Origin: Puccinia triticina
Taxonomy: Eukaryota; Basidiomycota; Pucciniomycetes; Pucciniales; Pucciniaceae
Direction of reading: 5' to 3'
Assembly: GCF_026914185.1 (NCBI RefSeq)
Contig: NC_070560.1
Coordinates: forward strand, 2,843,501 to 2,907,500
DNA length: 64,000 nt
The position numbers and the translations under genes are program-made. This document shows, in pieces, positions 11,673 to 24,449 of this stretch; position 1 is the first letter of the stretch, and the number at the start of each line of letters is the position of its first letter. Under the pieces are notes generated by a model. The model was given only the letters and a program-made list of their open reading frames with translations, ran no database searches and was not told where the DNA came from.

Positions 11673-12286
11673 GCATTGCCCGTTCTAAAAGCTGCGCAAG
11701 CTACGTATTGTAAGCAAATATGTACCTCAGTTAATCGTCACATCGGTCGCCAGCATCCTCCAAAAGATTGCATCAGTGCATAGACGTTGATTGGCTTGAA
11801 GTTTCTGTGGCTTTTGTGCTTCCTGGGAGTTTTCCGGCCGTTCCTGGTGATCATCGGGCGGTAATCGGCCAATCCGAACTTGCCTTTTGTTCCACATCCC
11901 GATTAAGCGGTGTTGAGTATTGGAGTTGTTTTCTTTGCCATTTCCGCTGTTTTAACTTTTAACCGAGAGCGCTAAACCTCATTCGCACTCGAGGCTTGTC
12001 CCACAAATAAATATGTACATACTAACTTGTGCATAATTTCCAGATCGAGAAAGCTTGGTCGACTCACACGGTGTTCTTGTCCCGACTTGTTCCAAGAAAG
12101 GTTTATCTGACGAGTAATCTACTTGTGGGCTAGAGATTCACGCCTCATCCATAAAATAATCTACCATCCAAAATCCGCCACGCTCTCCAGGCCATTCGAG
12201 GGATCCATTCACATTTGACTTGACGCCCTCAGACAGCAAGTTGGACCATCTCCCAGAAACAATACCCTTAAAAAGTCTCAAAAAAC
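11673..12286. other. intergenic region upstream of the second transporter
   Basis: No gene is recognised. It presumably carries the former promoter of the transporter copy at 12287, but no clear TATA box or operator can be named. Confidence 0.4.
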
Positions 12287-14846
12287 ATGTGGGAAAGTTT
12301 AAATGGAAGCCGGTTGATTTTTGTCATCTCTCTCTTGACGGCACTGTGTTTTATGTTAATTGGGTACGATAATGGAGTAATTGGTTTGTTAATCACAAGA
12401 TACTAAAGTACACAACCAAGCCTGTCTCTTCAAGCGTCCTAAATCCGTTTTTTTTTTTTTGCAGGAGGGCTCACGAATTCTCCCGCTTGGAATGAAACGT
12501 TTGATAGTCCTACGGGCAGTGACCTGTGAGTAAAAATGCGACCTGGTGGTATGCCTACCCACTGAATCCAGTTAACATCGTGTGACAGGTCAACAATAGT
12601 CGCCTCTTACGAAATTGGATGTTTTGCAGGTGCAATCTTGGCCTTTGTTGTTGGAGAGAGACTGGGCCGGAAGAGAAGCATTAGACTTGGAGCTGCTTGG
12701 ATGATCGTCGGAGCCGTGTTGCAGGCCTCAAGTTACGGACGTCCCCAACTGATTGTTGGAAGGATTTTAAGCGGGATCGGCATGGGTTTGCGGCTCTATT
12801 TCGTCCCTCAGCTTCTTGGAGACCCAGATAAACTGATGAATTCTTGAGTCTTTGTAGGTTGCATCAATTCGACAGCACCAGTCTTGCAAGCTGAGATCAG
12901 TCCCAAAGCTACAAGAGGACAATGTGGGCCTTTTTTGACACCACCACCAGTTTGATGACTGCAATTCGGTCTTTGATACCAAATATCAACTCTCTACAGA
13001 TGCATGCGCTCAACTTTCTACCCTCAACTTCGGCATTTTTCTCAGTTACTGGATAGTAAGTACTGGCTACTAGTGGGAATTCCATTCTAGAACAATTTCC
13101 TATATTTTTCAGCAAGATATCACTCCGTTTTCGACATTGAAATCATTGAGTCTTTATCAGAGGTTAGCTTGCTAACTAAACTGTCCCTTCAAAAAATTTG
13201 CAGGACTATGGGATGACCAAACGTTTCTCCGGCGCCGTCTCTTTTAGGTTCCCAATTGCTTTTCAACTGTCTGTGTCAACTCATTATTTGATCTAGGCAT
13301 ATGCAGTTGCTGAGTGGAGAGCTTACAAGATCCATTGGAACCGATTTTCCAAACTTGCAGGGCGATGATCCTTCCTATATTCATGTTCACCTTTGTAATT
13401 CCCGAGTCGCCTCGATGGCTATTTTTTCACGATCGTTCGGCTGAGGCGATGGAAGTATTGTTACGACTAGAACAACCGGACATCGACAGCGAGGATCCCG
13501 AATTGCAGGCCAAATTCAAGGAGATTGAGGCCACCGTGTTATATGAGAAATCCATTCAAATAAAGGGTTACAGGGAATTGTTTCGGAATGATGGCTCGAG
13601 TTCCCGAAGAAGATTGTTGATTGCATGTTCAGTCTAGTTCTTCCAACAACTCGGCGGGATTAATGGTCAGGTCCCCTCGTCGGCCACTACCACTTTGAAA
13701 ACGCAACATAAACTCAATTTTCTTGAAAATGACAGGGATTATTTACTACGCCAACTTCATCTTCTCGAGCTCTTTGGGTTTTTCAGCCAACACCGCAAGT
13801 CTTGTCTCTGGATTCCTATTCACCTGGTTTTTTATCGCCTCTTTCATTCCATGGTCAGTCACGATGTTTAATCATCAATTCCTCAAACCAAGCTTTAAGT
13901 TAGAAGATTTCGCCTGATGACTCAAGTCTTGCTTTTCAACTCGGCTACTTTATTGGTACCAGGTTTTTAATCGACACCGTCGGTCGAAGGAAGCTATTAA
14001 TCTCCTCAGTTCTTTTCATGGGCTCTATATTTGCAGTATTGGCGGGAGTAGTCAAACAAATAGAAGAAAAGCCCAGCGACTCCTTTGTTTACGGCGTTGT
14101 CGCTACTGTTTTTTGCTTCTTGTACCTCGGGGCCTTCACCACCGGGTTCCAGGCAACTGGTAAATCTCGCCAGCTATAGTACCATAGAGTTTACACACTC
14201 ACAATATTTCGTATTCCTAGTATGGGTTTATCCCCCTGAGATCCTCCCCATCCGAATTCGTGGAAAAGGGACCGCTTTGGCCACTGCCTGTAATTGGATC
14301 ATCAACGTAAGCTACCCATTCATCCTTCATTCTGTGTTCTACTTCTGAGAACAACTATCCTGGACAGTTTGCCGTGGTTCAGGTTTTCCCACCGGCAGTC
14401 AACAAAATGTAAGTCCAGCACCTTATTTGACTGCGCTACAGACAGTCTACATTTGGGAATTTAATCATTGGCCTTGTCACTGTGACTCTAAAGCGGCTGG
14501 AAAACGTACCTCATTTTCATGTGCTTTAATTTTTCATTTGCACCGATCATGGTAAGATTCATCCACATTTTTTCTCCAAAATGGCTTTGAGCAAGCTACC
14601 GAATATCATATCATGAATTAAACAACCATCCTTGTTACGTAGTATATTTTCTATCCCGAGACGAAAGGCAAATCACTCGAAGAAATCGACTTGCTCTTTG
14701 GAGATGGAGTCAGCGCCGATATTCGTCACCAAAGTGTTTCTCAATTGGCCTCACCAAAGCCGAAAGACCACCCTTCGCTGCCCTCTCCCCGCTTAGGTTA
14801 CCCCGAGAGTCGAAAAAGTACCACCCTGCTTGACCTCGAAGTCTGA
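12287..14846 (+). pseudogene. MFS sugar transporter, second copy, broken by a TAG
   Basis: This tandem paralogue of the gene at 6872 has the same 12 intron positions. Exons are 12287-12383, 12465-12525, 12589-12785, 12858-12923, 13000-13055, 13204-13268, 13361-13665, 13736-13853, 13963-14159, 14221-14306, 14368-14408, 14494-14551 and 14643-14846, or 516 codons. Splice sites are mostly canonical. Motifs include GERLGRK, VIPESPRWLFF, DTVGRRK, YPPEILPIR and FYPETKGKSLEEID. An in-frame TAG at 13635-13637 replaces the Gln codon present in the first copy (SVQCFQQLGG there). The stop falls about mid-protein, so the product would lack the C-terminal half. A CAG-to-TAG transition explains it. It may be a recent pseudogene, an allele-specific break or a sequencing error. 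Confidence 0.85.
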
Positions 14847-16208
14847 TATGAGATAAGATTAACCTCACCTCTCTAGGCATGATGCGATCCATCACCGTCG
14901 ATATATACCCCCGAATCTCTGACATCTTTTATCGATTCATTTCTTCTATGCGTTTTCTTTCGACTTCATCTTTTCATTATGTGTAACTTTTGCGCACTTG
15001 GTGTAATTTTGGCTTGCTTGTCTGACAACATATAGATATTTCTGTCACGATTTCTGCATATTTTTTTACTTCACCTTGATTTCATTATTTAATTTTCTCA
15101 TGTCCCTTGCTACTGTTTTATCATTTGCTGTTTACCTTCGAGTCTTTTGGATTAAGTTTTTGTTGTCTTCTTACATTACTTTTGGCTGTGAAGTCTGATG
15201 ATGATTCCCCTCCCTTTGACTGTACAATAAAGCTCCAAGAAAGACTCATTTTTCATTGATGTCGCATGTAAATGATTACAAGTTTGTCACAAATTGTTTA
15301 TGTGCGGTTTTGCTTCTTTGAAATTTCCGCCTCAAAATAAAATCAACAGCCCCTTATTTCAATCTAACCACGATGACCCCTTCCATCAATCCAACCATGA
15401 TGAATTGCATGTGCCAGAAGACCAATGGTATCATCTCTTGTGGACCCTCTGAGTACTAAGAAAACTTTGCTTAGCGCATGAAGCGGTGGAGAACCATCCG
15501 GTCAGCTGTCCCTGGCCATGGAAGAAGAGGTCGGGTTTTCTCTCTGTTCCCTCCTCAGTGGACGACTTGCTGCCCAATTTGGACTCTGCAGATGTTGTTT
15601 TAGGCCCGGAAGGTATAGGTTTTTGCTTGGAAATCTAAATAGCTCTAAAGAAACTCAATTCTGGGGAGAGTCTAGAGACATCGGTTTTTCCCCGCAGGCG
15701 CAACTGAACCCGATCACAGAAGGAGGCTGTCTAGGGCTGTCCATGCAATCCCAACTTTCCATATCCAGCTGGCAGGATGTCGGACCATGGTCGAGTTGCA
15801 ATCTGTTGCATGTTGGCCGAGTTTCAAATTCGTACGTTGTAGACTTCTGGCATATCCGGTGGTGGAGCCGGATGTGGAAGTTGGTGAGCTGTTCCTGCCA
15901 TCGGTCCGCGGATAGTCGGTTTGGCTCCGATCGGCGCTCAACCGGAGCTGGGTTCGTGCTCTCTGAACTTGTCCTCCATCCCTCCTCGTTGACTCGTCCC
16001 ATGTCAAGTCGGTCCCCATGCTGTGCGCTCACCCTTCCTCGGCCGAACGTCATCTCGCCAATCGGTTCTTTGGAAGACCGTCGTGCTACAACCATCGGGC
16101 CATCCTGCGGAAGAAACCGATCGAGCCCTGGTCTATGCGATCGAATCTAGTGTATGTACGTCTCCCTTGCGCTAAGCGTGTCACACTGGGTTAGCAAGTG
16201 AAGCTAAT
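14847..16208. other. intergenic region and unresolved 5' end of the kinase gene
   Basis: Overlapping open frames on both strands (15518-16150 plus, 15655-16095 minus) show no known domain. The kinase frame beginning near 16176 has no ATG before its conserved part, so its first exon probably lies in the last few hundred bases here. GTATGT at 16151 and TTAG at 16194 could be a donor and acceptor, but the phases I tried do not give a clean joined frame. Confidence 0.4.
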
Positions 16209-18750
16209 TTGGCCCATCTCCATCCAAGGCCGTCATTCACCAGGGCTGCAATTTTGCCTCGGCCGCCTTCTTGGCCAAGGGCAACATCTCCTCAATCGCT
16301 CCCCGGAAAGTGTAGTTTGCGAGTCAGGTCAAACCACATTCGAACGGTTTACACTTCTGTGCGCCCCCTTCCATTCGGCCCCCCATCAGATCGGAACAAG
16401 CTGCTCAAGTGGTCTCTACTTTCAATCGGTGGTACCAGCCTTCTATATCTAGTATTATCAGCCGATGGATCCCTTCAACTGGCCACAAGGCCAGAACCAA
16501 TCAACAATGAAACCAATGTTAAGCCGATCACAAGACCAACTCACAGAAAAACTTCAAAATCTAGATCTCGAGCCCTCTGGAACTCGATCAAGAGAAACAT
16601 AATTGAGCCTGTTGCCACAGCCAGCCGATTCTTGTATCTTCTGGCTTTGTTTTTGCCCGTACTCGTCACATCACCGGTGGTCTTGTTAGAATACATCGAA
16701 TTGGCACACCCCAGAAAACGACGAAAACGCAGGAAAGATGGGACGCTGATCACCGAACGTGCAAGTACCAGCTGGTGGTACAAGCTTTTAGTCAGCTCCA
16801 CCCAGAAAGCCGGGCCAACCTTCATCAAAGTAAGATGTCCTGATTGCTCATGAGGATCGTGTCACCGTGAATGAGGATACACAGATCATTAAATCAACTT
16901 GGCCCACCCTCTCTTGATTATTCCCAGTTAGCCCAATGGGCTGCTTCCAGGACTGACCTATTCCCTGCAGCACTCTGTCAACATCTCGGGAAGCTTCACT
17001 CCAATGGAAAACCACACTCGATGGCATACACGCGAAGAGTACTAGAAAAGGCATTTGACAAGAAATTCGAAGACATTTTCATCTCATTTAACCCTGAACC
17101 TTTGGGGATTGGTGCGGTCGCACAAGTAGGATTTTCCCCTCCCATCTTTCAATTTTAACAGTGCTTGATGACTCATGACACTGCGTGAATTTTTACGCAT
17201 GCCATTCAGGTTTACAAAGCGACCCTAAAGCCTGATCTGCTGCCAGTTTCGTACTTGGAACCTAAGCATTTAAACAAAGCGAACAAATTATCAGTGGCTC
17301 AGTTGTCGCGCAAGTTGGCGACCTCAGATGTAGACCCACCAATGATGAAGCCTTCCACAACTGTGGCAATCAAAGTCCTACATCCCCGAGTGACGAAGAA
17401 CATCAAACGGGACCTGAAGATCATGGGCTTTTTTGCGTATCTTGTGAACTGCTTCCCCGGGGCCGAATGGTTGAGTTTCCCAGAGGAAGTCGAAGTGTTT
17501 GGGAAGCTGATGGAAAGCCAAGTTAATCTAAAGGTGGAAGCTCAGAACCTAGAGCGCTTCGAGAATAACTTTACCCACCGGAAAACGGTCTCTTTCCCCA
17601 GACCTCTTAACGCTTACACCACTGAGAAAGTCTTGGTCGAGGAATTTGAAGACGCCTTGCCGTTGAAATATTTTCTGAGAGATTCGGTTGGCCCGTTTGA
17701 TCATCGGATATCCAACATTGGGCTTGATGCATTCTTGGTGAGTTGGCCTTGCAGGCCTGATGGTCTATTTCCTCTTTAATTTAATGAGAACTGGTACCTT
17801 GAATTGCTGATATTTTTTTCTTAATGTTTGACGGAACGTGAGCACAGCATATGCTTTTGATCGACAATTTTGTCCATGCAGATCTCCATCCGGGGAACAT
17901 CATGGTCAAATTCTACAAACCGACAACAAAATCGATCCTTCAATCGCTATGGAGGAAGTTCACCAACGCGCCAGACATCGATGCAGGACATGAAGATAGC
18001 CAGTTGACATCGGATATCGTTCATAGACTGAAGAGAGTCAATCGTGAAGACCCATCGAGCTGGAACGCTGAGTTACAGAGACTTGACGAAGAGGGCTTTC
18101 AACCTGAACTAGTGTTTATTGATTCGGGCTTGGTGAACGAGTTGGACCAGAAAAACCAGAAGAACTTTTTGGAATTATTTGAAGCGATAGCGGCATTTGA
18201 TGGATACAAGGCTGGGAAGCTGATGGTAGAGCGATGTCGGACGCCGGAGTTGGTCGATGACGAGGAGACATTTGCGGTGAAAATTCAACATTTGGCATCG
18301 AAAGTGAAGGCGCAGACGTTCAGTCTCTCGAACATCAAGGTGGCCGACGTCCTTCTCAACGTGCTTACCGCCGTCAGGGAGCACCATGTCAAGATGGAGG
18401 CCGACTTCGTCAACACTATCCTTTCCATCCTCATCCTCGAAGGCATCGGACGACAGCTGAACCCCAACCTCGACCTCTTCCAGAGCGCCTTGCCCATCCT
18501 TAGGAGCCTTGGCAGCAAACAGATCAACTCCTCTGGTTCTAGTACAAGACACTTTGGGAGCATGTTCAAAGTTGGTCGTTCTCTCATCACGCCTTGAATT
18601 TCGTCATTTTTTTTTGTCTGTGATGGGCTTTCTTCAGTTCTCATCGGTATGATTTCTCATCTCTCGTAGATCTGGCTTTTACTCGAGGCGAGACAGTTTG
18701 CTAGTATTGCGGTGTCAGAAGTGGATGACATGTTGAAATATGACCTGTAA
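16209..18750 (+). CDS. CQD2: mitochondrial ABC1/UbiB-family atypical kinase (Cqd2/ADCK2 type), 5' end unresolved
   Basis: This is a UbiB-like atypical kinase, expected on the mitochondrial inner membrane. Yeast Cqd2 influences coenzyme Q distribution. Exons join without frame breaks: up to 16829, 16928-17125, 17210-17737, 17848-18570 and 18670-18750, about 716 residues. An Arg/Ser-rich pres­equence-like start and a hydrophobic helix (LLSIGGTSLLYLVLSA) come first. GPTFIK-LAQWAASR is split by an intron. VAIKVLHP carries the ATP-binding Lys, HADLHPGNIMV is the catalytic loop, and VFIDSGLV corresponds to the metal-binding DFG-equivalent. The KxGQ family motif reads KLAQ here, with Ala for Gly, at an exon junction. 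EAQNLERFENNF favours ADCK2/Cqd2 over Coq8. No ATG is present in the first frame, so at least one upstream exon is missing from this model. Confidence 0.85.
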
Positions 18751-19365
18751 GTTACTTGTTCTCAAACTTCATTTCCTCCGACCAGCTTCCATGCATAAGA
18801 TGGGCATGACTGATTTCATCTCAACCCCCCTGCATCTTCCACCATCATAAAAAACCCTTTCAAACATGACCTGGCCTTGTTTTCTTAACAGGCTGATGCC
18901 TAACATTTGAGAGTTTATTGTAATTATACGTATGTGTATAGAGGAAAGCGCATGTTATTTGGTATTCCTTCCTGTATCATCATCACCCAGAGTTTTTTTA
19001 TGTAGTATCCTAGTTACACCCTGAGTTGATTTGATCTTTCTCTACTGTTTGACGTGTTCACTTTTTCGTATTCTGTTTGAATTTTCCGCGTACTTGCATT
19101 TGCCTAATAGAATGTCATAATTTACATTTGTACACTGAACTTTAAATATACAAGATTAGGATTTGGGACATCTGAATTTGATTCTGCAGAGGCTGTCGAA
19201 TCGGTCTGCCAGGATCTGGCGGGCCAAGACATGCTGCAAGGGGCCGGGAAAGAAGGCCCAGGCCCGCTTGGATGTGTCAAGGTTTGAAGCTGCACTCTCA
19301 CGTTGAAGGTTGATTCCCAATAAACCCGCCAACTTGTTGTTCCGCCGTTCGCGATTATTTCCAGC
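18751..19365. other. intergenic region between kinase and dehydrogenase
   Basis: This 615-bp AT-rich spacer contains the 3' UTR of the kinase and the promoter of the acyl-CoA dehydrogenase. No gene or clear control element is seen. Confidence 0.5.
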
Positions 19366-21742
19366 ATGCCTCGCAACGACTCCTTTGGAAACCTTTCAAC
19401 CCCATTTGCCGAGCCAGCCTGGTAAGCAGTCCTGCAGCCCTACTACACTACTTCCTAACAATATTTACGAGGCTTGTGTCCACACATAGGTACACTGGTC
19501 TCCCTTCGCCGTACTACAAGGCCTCACATCTCAGATTACGAGAGGTCGCAAGGAAATGGACGGAGACCCATTTGATGGACCAAGCCCACGACTGGGAAGA
19601 AAGTCAGTCCCCTAGGCTACTTTCCCCCTCCACATCCCTGTCCAGATTGGATTGATCACCGCTCACACTTTATTTGTCTTCTTGGTCGGATGCAGACGGA
19701 GCCATTGATCATGCAACTTATCAGCAAGCAGCCAAGGACGGTCTTATCGTTAGTGCCATCCCTCTCCTCCTACCCATCCCCTCAGTTTTCACTCTTCAAA
19801 CATCTCACAGTTTTCTTGCTTACTTGCTTTCTAACAACCTTTGGAAAGCTGCCGAATATCGGCGGAATCAGGATCCCGAAAGAGTGGACCAAACATGCTA
19901 AAATCATTGCCGATATTTCCCCCGAGGAATGGGACGGCTTTCATGCATTTATCTTGCAGGATGAACTGATGAGATGTGGTTCGGCTGGGTGCTCATATTT
20001 TCTTGATTCAATTTCTTATATCTCCTCAAGAAAACTGATTCCGACCGCGTTTTTTTTTTCAGTGCTGTTGGTGGCTTATTCAGTGGTATGGCTTACGTGA
20101 GCGATCGGGATGAAATTCCAATGCATTTCATTTATGCTCACCGGGGCTGGCTCCTACCCATTGGCTAACATTTAATAACCCCATGACTGGATCATCTGGC
20201 GGAAATTTCAGGGTGCACCGTTGATATGGAAATACGGATCAGCAGAACTACGAGAAAAGCTTATGCCAGGCTTGCTGAATGGGAGCAAACGGACCTGCAT
20301 CACGATTACTGAGCCTGGCGCCGGCAGCGATGTCAAAAATCTCGCGACGACCGCTGAGAAAAGTCCGGATGGAAAGCATTGGATCATCAATGGTTTGTGG
20401 CAGTTTATTCAAAGCCTCTCTACGATCAAGGAATATTCACTCATCCGCTCCAATCATTATGTCTTCCTATATCCGTCTTTGTGTATATTCAGGCACGAAA
20501 AAATGTGAGTTGAAATATCTAATTTAGAATCGTTTGTACGAAAAGTTGAATGGCAATTCTGCTTCCCTCTCTAGGGATCACCAATGGTATATGGAGTGAT
20601 TACTTTACAACTGCTGTTCGCACTCGCGGCAAACCCGGAGACCCATCAGGGATCAGGTAAACAACATAACAGACGCCTTTCTTTTGTCTCGTCAAGCGAT
20701 GTTGATATCCTTTTTCCTTTCCCAAAAACACTTTGGGTAGTGTTATTGTTATCCCTAAAGGCCTAGACGTCAAGGTCACCAGGTTGAAAATGGGCGGTGT
20801 CTGGTGCAGCGGCACAAGGTCAGTGTTTTATACTCTCCCAAGCTCGTTGACACAAAAAAACTGATGGGCCGAGAGATACTTGTGAAATTGTAGTCAAGTA
20901 GTCTTTGATAATGTCAAAGTTCCCATCGAGTGAGTTGGGATCCCTTGAGGGCTAGTCTCGAGATTCATCTGTTGGCCATTACTTACTTGTCATGATCTAC
21001 AATTTTCAAGTTACCTTGTAGGAAAAGAAAACGAGGGATTCAAGTACATCATGTCGAATTTCAATCATGAGCGGTTAGTAGTTCAATTCCTTGATCAAGC
21101 CTAAAAAGACCAAATATATCAAGGAGTAGCACAAGAAAGCTGATAGTTTTGAACGGGGGGGCAGATTAAACATTGCATTTTCAGCACATCGAAGTGCGCG
21201 AGTGTGTATCGAGGATGCGATGGCGCACGCAGCGAAGAGAAAAGTGTTTGGGGAGCCGCTGATGGAAATGAGCATCATTCGACACAAGCTTGGCCAGATG
21301 GTCCGAATGATTGAGTCCCAACACGCATGGATAGAGAGTCTCGTCTACCAACTTAATCAGCTCAGCGACGCCGATGGGGCCGCTCTTTTAGGTGGACAAA
21401 CCGCGTTGCTCAAGGCTCATTGTGGCATCACTCTCGAATTCGTCGCTAGAGAAGCCGTCCAAATCTTGGGTGGCTTGGGATATACTCGTGGTGGTGCTGG
21501 TGAAAGGTCGGCTTTTTTCCCACTTCTTTGTGACAATTTTGATATGATTGGATGTTTGACCGTCAAATTCGGCCTCATGTTCGTTTTTGTTTTGGGTTTA
21601 TTGTTCACTTAGGATCGAACGTGCTTGGAGAGAGATCAAAAGCGTTTCGATACCAGGTGGGAGCGAAGAAGTGATGCTTGATCTGGCTGTCAGACAGCAA
21701 CTGAAAATCAGTTTGAAAACTAGTCGCCAAACAAAATTGTGA
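19366..21742 (+). CDS. acyl-CoA dehydrogenase (13 exons, 439 aa)
   Basis: This is an FAD-dependent acyl-CoA dehydrogenase, oxidising acyl-CoA to enoyl-CoA. Exons: 19366-19421, 19490-19602, 19696-19748, 19849-19988, 20063-20096, 20212-20392, 20493-20504, 20575-20656, 20741-20818, 20894-20929, 21011-21073, 21165-21506 and 21613-21742. All join in phase to 439 codons, normal for the family. Motifs in order are CITITEPGAGSDVKN (FAD/substrate loop), KWITNG, HAAKRKVFG, QILGGLGYTRG and IPGGSEEVMLDLAVRQ near the C terminus. The GSEE segment is where related bacterial and fungal enzymes carry the catalytic base region. A 12-nt exon encodes part of the TKKW motif. No peroxisomal SKL-type end is present (it ends QTKL). 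Substrate chain length is not deducible. Confidence 0.9.
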
Positions 21743-22375
21743 AGCTGCCCCCCTTTTTCTTACAGCATTTTTTCCTCTCGATCGTTGTCTTTTCGGGTGG
21801 CCTCTTCTTGTTTACATAGTTGGCTATCTGACTGTCACCCTGGCCTTGTCAGCATCCATCACAATGTATTCTTAGCTTAGATGTACCACTAGAAAATAAG
21901 GATTTGTCTTGTATTCTCAAAAGATGAAGGTGCTGGGACAGTTTATTGTTCCTGGCACATCAATGTTCATGCAAACAAGTCTTGGGTGAGAGCTCGAGAT
22001 GATCGGATTGCATATTTTGCTGGCCTCTGGGACACCCGCAGATGTTGATTTAGACCCCAAAAGTTTAGATTTTTAAAGGGAAATCTAGCTTTTTGGGCTC
22101 TAGATTACTCCTGGCAGTCTCCCAGATCACAACAAGAAGTTATCCACTAACTTACTATCACACATCATCATGTAGAGCAAGGATAAATGGACAAACACAA
22201 GAAATCAACAAAATGTATAAGATTCTATATACACAATCATTTGAGGCATTCATGCCGATGGCGACTTGATTTTGATGTAGAAACTCCCAGCTTTCAAAAA
22301 GTAATCAAAGACAATGTGTCTAGAATCCAGAGAAGAGAGAGAAAATACAAACAGCCAGAGCCATTGTTAGATGTC
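21743..22375. other. intergenic region with a hairpin repeat
   Basis: This is the spacer between the dehydrogenase stop and the 3' end of the minus-strand secreted gene. Apart from the hairpin at 22047-22106, nothing is recognised. Confidence 0.5.
22047..22106. repeat. foldback hairpin, related copies at 15.6 kb and 37.3 kb
   Basis: GATTTAGACCCCAAAAG at the left faces an imperfect inverted copy ending CTCTAGATT, with a short A/T loop. The core GACCCCAAAAGTTTAG recurs near 37292, and a diverged version (GCAGATGTTGTTTTAGGCCC) occurs near 15590. It is probably a very small MITE family. Confidence 0.6.
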
Positions 22376-24449
22376 TTATCTGTTCCTTAAATGAAGCCAA
22401 ATTTTTTTTCTCAGATGAAGAAAAGCTGAAACAAAATCAGAATGAAACTTAGAAACTGAGCCTTTCTGTTGCAAAACTTGGAGGCTTCGTGAATTTGCAT
22501 CATCACATAATTTTTTCTCTGCCAATGAGATTGCTCTCATTAAACTATAATTGGTCCGGTTTATTTGGCCGGACTGAGAGTAGATTTCCTTGATTTTTTC
22601 ATCATGAAGAATACTAGTTCTGAATTGTTCATGCCTCTGAAAAAGGATCTTAATGTACTTTTTCATCAACCTCATCCCGTCTAAATTAGTACCAGGTCTG
22701 TTTGGATTGATCTTTGAAACAAAAGAGGGATCCCTTAACTGATCAACATATTGGTGTATCCCATTTAGCTCTTCAAGAAAATCAAATGTTCTGGACATTA
22801 CATGCCAGTGATTCTTAAACTTTTGGTTCTCAGGATCAATTTTGAGGGCTTCTTCTCCAAAAGCTTCTTTGATAAAATCTAAATAAAGGAAGCATATGAT
22901 TTTTCTTTCTTCCCTTTCATATTTGTTTTTATCCTTCAAGAAATGCTTTTTTGACTTTCTAATAGTTTCCTGTATAGTGATGTGAGCCATGGCTCCATCC
23001 ATTTCTGTTTTCTGTTTCTTTACAGAATTTGATATTTCATCAATTCCCAAAGAATTGAAGAATGACTCACATTTAAAGACTGAAATAACAATGTCATCCG
23101 TCCTTAGTTCTTTATATGAATCATTATAAATCAGAAGGGACTTTAGACAAAAATATGAAAACTGGTTCTTTTCTTTTTCACCAAGAACTGTATGAAATTT
23201 TGATTTGGAATTGTAATTTAAGGAATACAAGGGGGTAAACATCCACTTTTCAGTTCAAATATCTAGGGGATATGAGAGGTTTTGATTTGCATTCTACTTA
23301 CCTTGGAATATACTCCAAAAGTGGGATGAATATTGATCTTTGAGGATGAATTGAGGTCTGGGATAAATTGGATAAAAGTCATCACTCTTGTATCTTAATT
23401 CAAATGTTGCAATTAAGTTCCTTGCAGCTAATTTGAGGGTTTTTGGCATTTTATAGAAATGCCTGAACTGTTTTTCAGATATCAATTGATGCTGGAACAT
23501 AAAATCAACTGTTTCAAAGATGCTCCTTTGTAGTTTCAAGGCTGTTTTATTCCTCTCAGGAAAAATGATGTGTCTTCTTGAAAGTTGGTTCAATTCAATC
23601 AACAGCACATGCAAGCTTTCAATGATTGAATCTGTTGAAATCATTCCCTCAGCTATACCAGTTGCAAATCTAGTTGGCATGGCTGATTTGAGATATTCCT
23701 TTGCATATTTTACTGAGCAAATTTTTTTTCCTGTTTCTTTGTTACTCAAAAAATCAACTCTACTTCTTATTTGACACAAAATGAGTTTCTGAATATATTT
23801 CAATTTATCAAACTTCTTCAGAATCTCATGTGCATTTTCATACCTATGATTCTTAAGTTCCTCTGGAGCTTCATTTCTTAAATTGGCCAGTTTGTTCATC
23901 ACAAGGCCAAAATCATTCTGTGAATTTATTTGAACTTTCAAGGAAGTGAAATTAATTAGTGAGTGTCTTAAAATAAACTATTGTAGGAGAAGAACACTAC
24001 TTTGTTGCCATTCAGTGGAATCAATCACCATCCCAAGATCTAAGATGCGGCAACGTGAAAGGTATACTGAATTCAGCTTCAGGATATTGGTAGACAAATT
24101 CCTTTATCTCACCTATTTTTGGAATCTTTCTTATTTGAAATTGTTTTTGATTCAAGTGAGGGAAAGTAGTCCTATACTTCTGAATTGTTTCTTTTTCTGA
24201 AATGGTTTCTGCCTCTTCTAAGACTGGATCTATAGGTATTAATAGCTCACCTCTAACCATTGTGTTTGATGCTGTATGAATCTCTTTTGGATATGCAAAA
24301 AATGAAATATTAGCCCACTGGTTTTTGGCTGGAACACAAATAGAAGGGGATTTACCAAGTGCAGGCATTGCGGCTATTATTTGATGTATCACATGTAGGA
24401 AATATAAAAACAAGGAGCTTTTGCTTTGATACCACAGACAAACCACCAT
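22376..24449 (-). CDS. candidate secreted protein, lineage-specific family, copy 1 (597 aa)
   Basis: Function unknown. Five exons on the minus strand join in phase: 24449-24356, 24283-24068, 24039-24001, 23934-23302 and 23187-22376. The N terminus has a signal-peptide shape: a short start with Lys/Ser, then a hydrophobic run (SSLFLYFLHVIHQIIAA). The rest is helix-rich, charged and low in Cys, with conserved phrases RRHIIFPERNKTALKLQR, PKTLKLAARNLIATFELRY, EREERKIICFLYLDFIKEAF and IHQYVDQLRDPSFVSK. The model is supported by its paralogue at 43936-45991, which has the same four intron positions and identical lengths for exons 3 and 4 (39 and 633 nt). No known domain is recognised. A secreted rust-specific protein, possibly an effector candidate, is inference only. 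Confidence 0.75.

Noticed and set aside
15518..16150. A 210-codon plus-strand frame upstream of the ABC1 kinase
   Set aside because: It overlaps an equally long minus-strand frame, shows no known domain, and its phase does not join to the kinase exon.
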